Shown here piece after piece: positions 9,176 to 15,603 of a stretch of DNA of 19,246 nucleotides (positions are counted from its first letter, which is position 1; each line of letters starts with the position of its first letter). The stretch covers positions 1 to 19,246 of the forward strand of contig URAI01000046.1 of NCBI GenBank assembly GCA_900545725.1, given 5' to 3'. A program made the position numbers and the translations under genes. Under the pieces are notes generated by a model that saw nothing but the letters and a program-made list of their open reading frames with translations, did not search any database and had not been told where the DNA came from. Origin of the DNA: an uncultured Eubacterium sp. GTDB lineage: Bacteria > Bacillota > Clostridia > Lachnospirales > Lachnospiraceae.

Positions 9176-9189
9176 AGTTATGCATAACT
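9176..9189. promoter_or_regulatory. Perfect 14-bp palindrome in the solute-binding protein leader
   Basis: AGTTATGCATAACT is a perfect 14-base palindrome about 22-35 bases downstream of the predicted transcription start near 9211 and upstream of the ribosome binding site. Its position suits a repressor operator that controls the solute-binding protein gene. It could also be a chance palindrome in AT-rich DNA. No regulator gene is adjacent. Confidence 0.35.
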
Positions 9190-9218
9190 AACCCCAAAAA
9201 TATATCCCTAACTCCTAT

Positions 9219-9248
9219 ATCATAACCTTAGAAAATGGAATGTGTCAA
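9219..9248 (-). promoter_or_regulatory. Sigma-A-type promoter of the solute-binding protein/methyltransferase unit
   Basis: On the minus strand a consensus TTGACA (9243-9248) is followed after 18 bases by TATGAT (9219-9224). The predicted start near 9211 gives a leader of about 100 bases before the ATG at 9113. The leader contains the palindrome at 9176-9189 and two purine-rich Shine-Dalgarno-like stretches. Confidence 0.75.
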
Positions 9249-9290
9249 ATATAATCATACAAAAATTGAAATTTAAACTTTTTTAGTGTC

Positions 9291-9334
9291 CATCCATCGT
9301 TTCACAATTCAGGATACAAGCCTTTCTACACCCC
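9291..9334 (-). repeat. Short element related to the 15470-15588 palindrome
   Basis: Starting 13 bases after the recJ stop codon, the minus strand carries GGGGTGTAGAAAGGC (9320-9334), then 17 unmatched bases, then AAACGATGGATG (9291-9302). The palindrome region has the same two blocks in the same order on the plus strand: GGGGTGTAGAATGGC at 15465-15479 and AAACGATGGATG at 15506-15517, 26 bases apart. The shared, ordered blocks indicate common origin. This copy has no obvious long fold-back and may be a decayed or partial version. The surrounding 9120-9347 gap otherwise holds only the promoter and leader of the next gene. Confidence 0.6.
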
Positions 9335-9347
9335 TTTTTTCAAAAAA

Positions 9348-11081
9348 TCACTTACAAAACTGCCACTCCTGCACTATAAACTGCAGTGACCTGTTTCCAT
9401 TAAACTCATTAATATCAGGATAATATACCATAGATATCCTGGTATCCTTAAATGGTATCAGTTCATCAACAACATGGAACATAATCGCATCCACAAGATG
9501 TCCGTCTTCACTTTCAAGCTGCATTTTAAGTACATTCTTATTCTTACCTATAATCCTTGAAGATTTGACCGTAAGATTTCTATCTGCAAATATTGGTTTT
9601 TCATTTCCTTTTCCAAACGGTTCAAGCACTTTTAACTGTTCTACCAGCCGCATCGTCACATAGCCTACAGGCATAGGCACATCTATCCATACGACCGGTG
9701 TTAAGTCTTTATCTGTAAGTGTCTGGTTAATATTAAGCTGTCGTCTTAATGGTTCGATATTCTCAGTCGGAAGTGAAAGTCCTGCTGCCATAGGATGACC
9801 GCCGAACTTAGTGAGAAGTCCTGCACATTTTGATATCTCTTCAAACATGTTATATCCATCAATCGACCTTCCCGAACCCTTTGCGCCATCTTCTGCATTA
9901 GTTATCACTAATACCGGCTTATAAAATCTTTCTCTTAATCTTCCTGCGATAATTCCCGCGATACTTTCATGGCAGTCAGGAAGATACACCACCAGCACAT
10001 TATCATCCATCATATCAGACGATTCAACCATTACCACAGCTTTTTCAGCCTCATCCTCTGTCATCTGCTTACGCTCATCATTAAGCTCCTTTAATTCTGT
10101 CGCTCTCGCATAAGCATCTGCCGTCGTCTCACTTAAAAATAATTCTATTGATTTTTTTGCAGTTTCAAGTCTTCCGCTGGCATTAATACATGGACCTATC
10201 ACAAAGCCTATATGATAAGCACTTAAGTTAGTTATATCTAACTGGCACAGCTCAATAAGTGCACGCAGTCCATTATTTCTGGTCACTGCTATATGCTTAA
10301 GTCCATATTTTACAATAACTCTGTTTTCATCCTTTAAATCTACCACGTCGCCAACGGTTGCTATTGCCATAAATTCCGCATAATCCTTAAGCTCTTCCTT
10401 ATCCAGCCCCAATCTGTCATATAATACGCTTACAACTTTAAATGCAACCCCTGCACCACACAATAATTCAAATGGATATAAACACTCCTCCTGCTTAGGG
10501 TCTACTATAGCATCTGCCTCTGATGATTTATATTTTTTATTGCCATTTTCATCATATTCAAATGGTATATCATGGTGGTCCGTTACAATAATTGTCATAC
10601 CTTTAGATTTCCCATAATTAATCTGGTCAATTGCTGCAATTCCATTATCACAGGTTATAATAGTATCAATTCCATCATTATATGCATTATCAATAAGATG
10701 TTCATTAATACCATATCCATCTTTAATTCTGTGAGGAACAACGTAGTCAATATCTGCTCCTGCTCTTTTAAATGCTTTGTAAAGTATTGTAATTGAACAC
10801 ACCCCATCTATATCATAATCTCCTATTATACGGATTTTCTTATGACTATTAATCTTATCAATCAGGATATCAACTGCTTTGGATAAATCTTTCATCTTTA
10901 GAGCATCATGCATAACTTCTAATCCGCCATTAAGATACATATTAATATCCTCATCCGTAATAACATCTCTGTTTCTCATAATTCTTGCAATAACCTGATC
11001 TATTCCATACTTAGCCTGGATTCCTTTAAAATCCGCCTTTTTAGAATATACCATCCACTTGCTTCCAGAACCTCTTATCAC
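9348..11081 (-). CDS. recJ: Single-stranded-DNA-specific exonuclease RecJ
   Basis: Manganese-dependent 5'-3' single-stranded DNA exonuclease acting in recombination, mismatch and replication-fork repair. Counting from the start chosen here, the 577-residue protein shows the DHH-superfamily motif GDYDIDG at about 87-93, with metal-binding aspartates. The DHH signature TDHHDIP is at about 167-173, the DHHA1-type GSGRS...FGGHPMAAG region is in the second half, and a C-terminal OB-like domain follows. Family members usually begin near the KWM...KKADF stretch. The GTG at 11081 has GGAG six bases upstream, which I prefer. The ATG at 11054 with GGAAG seven bases upstream is an alternative, and the open frame itself extends to 11132. 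SecDF followed by RecJ is a common order in Firmicutes, although here a hairpin and a repeat lie between them. Confidence 0.93.
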   Translation of the reverse strand: MIRGSGSKWMVYSKKADFKGIQAKYGIDQVIARIMRNRDVITDEDINMYLNGGLEVMHDALKMKDLSKAVDILIDKINSHKKIRIIGDYDIDGVCSITILYKAFKRAGADIDYVVPHRIKDGYGINEHLIDNAYNDGIDTIITCDNGIAAIDQINYGKSKGMTIIVTDHHDIPFEYDENGNKKYKSSEADAIVDPKQEECLYPFELLCGAGVAFKVVSVLYDRLGLDKEELKDYAEFMAIATVGDVVDLKDENRVIVKYGLKHIAVTRNNGLRALIELCQLDITNLSAYHIGFVIGPCINASGRLETAKKSIELFLSETTADAYARATELKELNDERKQMTEDEAEKAVVMVESSDMMDDNVLVVYLPDCHESIAGIIAGRLRERFYKPVLVITNAEDGAKGSGRSIDGYNMFEEISKCAGLLTKFGGHPMAAGLSLPTENIEPLRRQLNINQTLTDKDLTPVVWIDVPMPVGYVTMRLVEQLKVLEPFGKGNEKPIFADRNLTVKSSRIIGKNKNVLKMQLESEDGHLVDAIMFHVVDELIPFKDTRISMVYYPDINEFNGNRSLQFIVQEWQFCK

Positions 11082-11151
11082 ATTAATCTCCATTCCGCAG
11101 GCATTTTTAATGCTGGAGAAATCGCAAACCAAATATCATATTGGACCCTGC

Positions 11152-11248
11152 GATAAAGGCTGATTTGTGACGCCTGCGGCACAAATAGCCAGTTCATTTA
11201 TGAACTTGTGCAAAAATAAACTATCAGGCTTATGTTTCCACACTATCT
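11152..11248. repeat. Dispersed structured repeat, copy 2
   Basis: Second copy of the element at 1-96, same orientation, with 56 of the first 59 positions identical. The differences in the first hairpin keep pairing. Copy 1 pairs GGCTA with TAGCC and bulges a C. Copy 2 pairs GGCT with AGCC, adds a pair to the inner stem (ATTTGTG/CACAAAT) and bulges a G. The second hairpin (AGTTCA-TTTA-TGAACT) is unchanged. The third is weaker here. The unit lies upstream of recJ, in its likely leader. Confidence 0.8.
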
Positions 11249-11257
11249 CCATAACGC

Positions 11258-11296
11258 AAGAATGTTTGGGTCAAATTCTTCAACCCAAACATCCTT
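11258..11296 (-). terminator. Hairpin, probable secDF terminator or recJ attenuator
   Basis: As minus-strand RNA, 14-base arms (11283-11296 and 11258-11271) pair through AAGGAUGUUUGGGU and ACCCAAACAUUCUU, with one G-U pair and an 11-base loop. The sequence after it on the minus strand is only modestly U-rich (GCGUUAUGG), so termination may be partial. The plus-strand direction has a better T run but no gene to end. Confidence 0.5.
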
Positions 11297-11391
11297 TTTA
11301 ATATATACTCAATTGTAATCCGCAACTAATTAACATGTTCATATCTTTATTACTTAAATCAAATGTCAACATCACACATTAATTACAAATA

Positions 11392-13626
11392 CTATACCTG
11401 TGCTCCATCCTTATCAATCTTAGGAGCTGACTTTCTTTTTTCTTCTTCAACAACACCACGTTTTTTACCACCCATTACATACCAGAGTGCACTTGTGATA
11501 CATACTGATGAGTAAGCACCGCATACAACACCGACCATAAGCGGCAGTGCAAATTCTCTTACAGAAGAAACACCAAAGATAAATAATGTAAATAACATTA
11601 TAAATGTTGTAAGTGATGTATTAACTGTTCTTGTAAATGTATTAGTTATAGCATCATTTACAAGTTCTGTAATATTAGTTCTTGAATCTGCACTCTTTAA
11701 GTTCTCTCTGATACGGTCAAAGATAATAATTGTCGCATTAATTGAGTAACCTACTATTGTAAGCATACATGCAATAAATGTTGTACCAACCTGAACTCTT
11801 GCAAGAGCATAAAATGCAAGAACAACAAATACATCGTGAAGTAACGCAACAACTGCTGCCGTAGCAAACTTAATATCCCTGAATCTGAACCAGATATAGA
11901 TAAGCATAAATATAGTAGCAATAATTACTGATACAAATGCATCCCTCTTCATTGTAGAACTTACTGATGAACTGATTGTATCAGATTCAACTATTGTTCC
12001 GTCTTTAACAGGGAACTTATCCTTAACAGCTGTTTCCATCTCTTCTCTCTGTTCAAGACTTAAATCAACAGTCTTAAATGTAACCTGTGTACTATCCTGA
12101 ACCTTCTGCTGCTGTACTGATGCAACACCTGTAGCTTTCGTAATTACAGGTATAATATCATTTTCAATTTCCTGCTGTGAATATTCCCTATCAAATGTAA
12201 ATGTAGTTGTTGTACCACCTACAAACTCAAGACTGAAATTAAGTATCTTATGTCCTGTTGCATTAAATGCTGCCATTCCGACAAATCCGGCAATAATTAT
12301 AACTGCAGAACAAATAAAACAATACTTTCTGATGCCAAGTACGTTAAATCTCTTTTTATGTACAGTCTTACCATACCATTTGGCATCCTTAAGTCCAAAG
12401 TTGTAGAACAGCTTCATAATAACTCTTGTAATTACAAGTGCTGTAAACATTGATACCACGATACCAACAGCAAGTGTTGTAGCAAATCCCTTAATAGGAC
12501 CTGAACCAAATATGTAAAGTACTGCCGCAGCTATAAGTGTTGTAATATTACCATCGACGATAGCTGATGTAGCCTTGCTGTAACCTGCTTTAATAGCTGA
12601 TTCAACATTTCTTCCTGCACCAAGCTCTTCCCTGATACGTGAATAGATAATAACATTAGCATCTACCGCCATACCAATACCAAGAATAATACCTGCAATA
12701 CCAGGAAGTGTAAGTGTAAGGTCATATACACTTACAAGGATAAGTACAAGTGCTGTATATATCCATAATGCAAATGTTGCAACAACACCCGGTATTCTAT
12801 ATACAACAATCATAAATGCACAAAGAAGGATAAGTCCTAAGATAGCCGCATAAAGACTTGTTCTTATTGCATCCTTACCTAACTGGGCACCTACAATATT
12901 AGAGCTTACTTCATTAAGTGTAAGCGGAATAGAACCAATTCTTACGAATGTAGCAAGTGTATCTGCCGTATCATATGATTCCATATTAGTAATAGATGCT
13001 GTACCACCTGAAATAGTTGTCTCAACTCGTGGTGCACTTACTACCTGTCCATCATAGATAATATAAATAATATTTCCTACATTAGCACCTGTAGCCTCTT
13101 CAAACTTCTTAGCACCATCATCTGTAAATGTAAGCTGTACACCATAAGATGTTGATGAAGATGAAGAAGTGTCTGTATAAGCCTGGGCACTCTTTACATC
13201 AGAACCTGTAAGAAGCGCTGTGTAATCTTCTCCATTTGACCATGCAGAATAATTAGTTGAATCGATAAATTCCAAAGAACCAGGTGTTCCTAATTCTTCA
13301 AGGATGCTGTTAGCATCTGTAACACCAGGTATCTCAACCGTAATTCTGTTATTACCTGCCTGATACACCTGTGATTCTGTACTCTTACCCTCTATACGCT
13401 TTTCCAGCTTATAGATTGTATCCTCCATATCCTGAGTACTTGGGTTGTCTTCCTGTACTTCGTAAGTAATACTTACACCACCAGCAAGATCAAGACCCAG
13501 ATTAATGTCCTTTGCACTGCCTGAACCATTAGAATCAACACCAAATATAGCTATAAGTGTAAATCCTACAAGCATTGCAATGATAATGATAGAATAGCCG
13601 ATTTTTTTCTTCATGCCATACTTCAT
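11392..13626 (-). CDS. secDF: Fused protein translocase subunit SecDF
   Basis: Membrane component of the Sec export system that uses the proton gradient to pull and release secreted proteins on the outer side after SecA-driven insertion. The 744-residue protein joins SecD and SecF in one chain. The SecD half has an N-terminal membrane helix, the LGLDLAGGVSITYEV motif (about 43-57), an extracytoplasmic domain to about 240, and a membrane bundle with GMAVDANVIIYSRIREEL near 318-335. The SecF half begins near 425 with its own FSLEFVGGTTTTF motif and GYSINATIIIFDRIREN near 626-642. About twelve membrane helices are expected. The SecF motif has Ala631 where most relatives have Asp. The start at 13626 has GGGAG 11 bases upstream, slightly long. 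The gene follows scfB by 35 bases and is probably cotranscribed with scfA-scfB. Confidence 0.95.
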   Translation of the reverse strand: MKYGMKKKIGYSIIIIAMLVGFTLIAIFGVDSNGSGSAKDINLGLDLAGGVSITYEVQEDNPSTQDMEDTIYKLEKRIEGKSTESQVYQAGNNRITVEIPGVTDANSILEELGTPGSLEFIDSTNYSAWSNGEDYTALLTGSDVKSAQAYTDTSSSSSTSYGVQLTFTDDGAKKFEEATGANVGNIIYIIYDGQVVSAPRVETTISGGTASITNMESYDTADTLATFVRIGSIPLTLNEVSSNIVGAQLGKDAIRTSLYAAILGLILLCAFMIVVYRIPGVVATFALWIYTALVLILVSVYDLTLTLPGIAGIILGIGMAVDANVIIYSRIREELGAGRNVESAIKAGYSKATSAIVDGNITTLIAAAVLYIFGSGPIKGFATTLAVGIVVSMFTALVITRVIMKLFYNFGLKDAKWYGKTVHKKRFNVLGIRKYCFICSAVIIIAGFVGMAAFNATGHKILNFSLEFVGGTTTTFTFDREYSQQEIENDIIPVITKATGVASVQQQKVQDSTQVTFKTVDLSLEQREEMETAVKDKFPVKDGTIVESDTISSSVSSTMKRDAFVSVIIATIFMLIYIWFRFRDIKFATAAVVALLHDVFVVLAFYALARVQVGTTFIACMLTIVGYSINATIIIFDRIRENLKSADSRTNITELVNDAITNTFTRTVNTSLTTFIMLFTLFIFGVSSVREFALPLMVGVVCGAYSSVCITSALWYVMGGKKRGVVEEEKRKSAPKIDKDGAQV

Positions 13627-13661
13627 TGTCCGTAAATCTCCCTTCGCCTTATATAATTTTA

Positions 13662-15020
13662 CTATTTATCAGCAAGTGCAGCCTTTATCATAATAGCGCA
13701 CTCAACTCTCTTTCTTTGTAATTCACATCCAACATCATAAGCATCATTTATATTGCCATGGAAATTATACGAATTAGCCGCACATCCACCACTACAGAAA
13801 AACTTGGCAAAACAATTCTTACATTTTTCCTTTGAATATACGTTACAACTCTTAAATTCTTCTACTATATCATTTCTGATGATTCCCTCATCTACATTAC
13901 CCATAAGGAAATCCTCATTACCAACGAACTGATGACATGGGTAAAAATCCCCCCAAGGTGTCACAGCAAGATATTCACAGCCCGAACCACAGCCTGATAA
14001 TCTCTTAGCAACACATGGTCCTCCGTTTAAGTCAATCATAAAGTGGAAGAAATTAAAGCCATTGCCCTGTTTTTTTCTCTTTACAAGTTCCTTTGCAAGT
14101 ATATCATACTGTTCTAATATTGTAGGAATATCCTCTTCTCTTATAGCATAACTATCTGTAGGCTGAGCCACAACAGGCTCAACTGATATCTGTTCAAAGC
14201 CCTCATCTGCAAGATGGAATACATCCTTAGAAAAATCAAGATTATTATGTGTAAATGTTCCTCTTACATAATAATTCATCTGATTTCTGCTCTCTGCAAC
14301 CTTCTTAAACTTTGGCATAATAATATCATAAGAGCTGCCATGATTATTTCTTGTAGGACGCATAAGGTCATTAATCTCCTTACGTCCATCAATACTCAAT
14401 ACAATATTAGACATCTCTTTGTTAGCAAATTCAAGTATATCATCATTAAGAAGAATACCATTAGTTGTAAGTGTAAATCTGAACTTCTTATTATTAGCCT
14501 CTTCAATGCTTCTTCCATATTCAACAAGCTGCTTTACAACTTCAAAGTTCATTGTAGGCTCTCCACCAAAGAAATCGACCTCAAGATTTCTTCTTGAACC
14601 CGAATTGGCAACAAGGAAATCAAGTGCCTTCTTACCTACCTCAAAGCTCATTAAAGCTCTTCTTCCATGATATTCACCTTCCTCTGCAAAGCAATATTTA
14701 CATGCAAGGTTACAATCATGTGCTATATGAAGACAGAGTGCCTTAACCACAGTAGGTCTGTCCTTAAACGAATCTATATAATTCTCATATATATCCTCTG
14801 TGAAAAGCTGTCCTGCTTCCTTTAATTCTGTAATCTCCGAATACGCTTCCCTTACGCTGTAATCAGGATACTTTTCTTCTAACTTTTCTATTATCTCTTC
14901 AAGTGTATTATCTTCATATAATTCAAGTGTATCATATACTACATCATCAACTACATGAACCGCTCCACTATTAACATCTAATACGATGTTATAACCATTA
15001 TTTTTATACTGATGTACCAT
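13662..15020 (-). CDS. scfB: SCIFF peptide thioether maturase (radical SAM/SPASM)
   Basis: Radical S-adenosylmethionine enzyme predicted to install thioether cross-links from the cysteines of the adjacent ScfA precursor, producing a ranthipeptide (sulfur-to-non-alpha-carbon thioether) product. The 452-residue protein begins with a PqqD-like peptide-recognition region (about 1-80). The radical SAM motif CNLACKYC follows, with cluster cysteines at about 103, 107 and 110. The C-terminal SPASM-type, cysteine-rich region contains GPCVAKRLSGCGSGC and a CKNCFAKFFCSGGC stretch that hold auxiliary iron-sulfur clusters. A further in-frame TTG at 15041 exists, but the ATG at 15020 has GAGG five bases upstream. 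It lies between scfA and secDF. The family call rests on domain order plus the adjoining six-cysteine peptide. The exact cross-link chemistry is inferred from characterised relatives. Confidence 0.93.
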   Translation of the reverse strand: MVHQYKNNGYNIVLDVNSGAVHVVDDVVYDTLELYEDNTLEEIIEKLEEKYPDYSVREAYSEITELKEAGQLFTEDIYENYIDSFKDRPTVVKALCLHIAHDCNLACKYCFAEEGEYHGRRALMSFEVGKKALDFLVANSGSRRNLEVDFFGGEPTMNFEVVKQLVEYGRSIEEANNKKFRFTLTTNGILLNDDILEFANKEMSNIVLSIDGRKEINDLMRPTRNNHGSSYDIIMPKFKKVAESRNQMNYYVRGTFTHNNLDFSKDVFHLADEGFEQISVEPVVAQPTDSYAIREEDIPTILEQYDILAKELVKRKKQGNGFNFFHFMIDLNGGPCVAKRLSGCGSGCEYLAVTPWGDFYPCHQFVGNEDFLMGNVDEGIIRNDIVEEFKSCNVYSKEKCKNCFAKFFCSGGCAANSYNFHGNINDAYDVGCELQRKRVECAIMIKAALADK

Positions 15021-15063
15021 TTCTTCCTCACTCTTGCACAATTGTGCATAAAATACATTAAAT

Positions 15064-15078
15064 CAGGAATTATTCCTG
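15064..15078 (-). other. Small hairpin in the scfB leader
   Basis: CAGGAA-TTA-TTCCTG is a perfect six-pair hairpin 44 bases upstream of the scfB start. It is the last of three hairpins in the scfA-scfB spacer and does not cover the ribosome binding site. Its role is unknown. Confidence 0.4.
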
Positions 15079-15129
15079 TTTTATAAAGCATATTTTAAAT
15101 ACATGCCAAGGCTTTCACCCACATAAATT

Positions 15130-15165
15130 ACAGGTTACTACCTGTTAATACAGATAGTAACCCGT
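15130..15165 (-). other. 15-bp RNA hairpin between scfA and scfB
   Basis: Two 15-base arms (15151-15165 and 15130-15144) flank a six-base loop. On the minus-strand RNA all 15 positions pair, two of them as G-U. On the plus strand those two positions would be A-C or C-A mismatches. The structure is therefore specific to the transcribed strand. No U tract follows, so it is more likely an RNA-stability or processing structure than a terminator. Confidence 0.6.
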
Positions 15166-15170
15166 GAAAA

Positions 15171-15204
15171 TAAGAGAGTGCCGAAATGTCTTAACACTCT
15201 CTTA
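15171..15204 (-). terminator. Partial terminator after scfA
   Basis: Beginning 14 bases after the scfA stop codon, perfect 10-base arms UAAGAGAGUG/CACUCUCUUA enclose a 14-base loop and are followed by UUUUCAC. This looks like a leaky intrinsic terminator that would give much more scfA message than scfB message, as expected for a substrate peptide and its enzyme. Confidence 0.6.
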
Positions 15205-15217
15205 CCCATTGAAAATA

Positions 15218-15364
15218 TTAGTTATTCTTGTTCTCGCAGCTCTGATTTCCAACTGTACAAGATGTCTTACAAGCTGACTGACATGATGTCTGACATTCGC
15301 CACATCCGCCATTCTTCATTGTGTCCTTTAATACACGGTTGCTGATTGTCTTAATATGTTTCAC
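15218..15364 (-). CDS. scfA: SCIFF precursor peptide (six cysteines in forty-five)
   Basis: Forty-eight-residue precursor of a ribosomally made, post-translationally modified peptide, the substrate of the neighbouring radical SAM maturase. It starts with GTG at 15364, preceded by a strong AGGAGG seven bases upstream. The leader (KHIKTISNRVLKDTMKNGG) is followed by a core with cysteines at 21, 24, 28, 32, 36 and 43, the spacing and count that define SCIFF. The tail is CENKNN. It has no signal peptide. It is first in an apparent scfA-scfB-secDF unit, and hairpins after it would favour its expression over that of scfB. The family is nearly universal in Clostridia. Its biological role is not settled. 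Confidence 0.95.
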   Translation of the reverse strand: MKHIKTISNRVLKDTMKNGGCGECQTSCQSACKTSCTVGNQSCENKNN

Positions 15365-15398
15365 GACAATACCTCCTTTTGTTTATAAACTGAAAATC

Positions 15399-15427
15399 AT
15401 TATATCATATAGATTATTTCATTTCAA
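15399..15427 (-). promoter_or_regulatory. Sigma-A-type promoter of scfA
   Basis: On the minus strand TTGAAA (15422-15427) is followed after exactly 17 bases by a consensus TATAAT (15399-15404). The predicted start near 15392 gives a short leader of about 28 bases that contains the AGGAGG site. Confidence 0.8.
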
Positions 15428-15469
15428 TTCATTTTTACAATTAAAATTAGGATTTGTTGAAAACGGGGT

Positions 15470-15588
15470 GTAGAATGGCAGTAGCGGATTGTATTGGAAA
15501 TTTTAAAACGATGGATGAGTGCTAAGAATTTCTAAGCACTCACCATATGTTTCAAAATTTTCAATACAATCCGCTACTGCCACTCTAC
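15470..15588. repeat. 119-bp imperfect palindrome (fold-back element)
   Basis: Two 59-base arms centred on 15529 are inverted copies. By my count 50 of 59 positions are Watson-Crick complementary and two more are G-T on the plus strand. The outer 31 positions contain only two exceptions. The middle, around 15510-15515 against 15543-15548, is most diverged. There is no coding potential. It begins 15 bases after the fprA stop codon and ends 43 bases before the scfA -35 box. I see no flanking target-site duplication. On the minus strand the fold is followed by ACCCCGTTTTC, so it could end or stabilise the fprA transcript. A MITE-like mobile element is the other reading. A related fragment lies after recJ (9291-9334). 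Confidence 0.8.
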
Positions 15589-15603
15589 ATTTTAAAAATC
15601 ACA

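Larger units (their letters stand above)
11082..11391. other. secDF-recJ intergenic region
   Basis: This 310-base gap holds, in transcription order, a candidate promoter, the hairpin at 11258-11296 and repeat copy 2 at 11152-11248. The candidate promoter is TTGACA at 11364-11369 with a weak GATATG at 11340-11345 and an 18-base spacer. The last 70 bases before the chosen recJ start are in frame with recJ and could be coding if an upstream start is used. I see no clear promoter between the hairpin and recJ, so recJ may depend on read-through from upstream. Confidence 0.5.

Noticed and set aside
11082..11391. Possible riboswitch ahead of recJ
   Set aside because: The structure is explained by a terminator-like hairpin and a repeat also found after murE. 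I recognise no known riboswitch core.
15021..15041. TTG-initiated extension of scfB by seven residues
   Set aside because: The ATG at 15020 has GAGG at good spacing, and that GAGG would lie inside the extension.
15130..15204. Possible CRISPR-like or tandem repeat in the scfA-scfB gap
   Set aside because: The repetition is inverted, not direct, and consists of independent hairpins with no regular repeat-spacer pattern.
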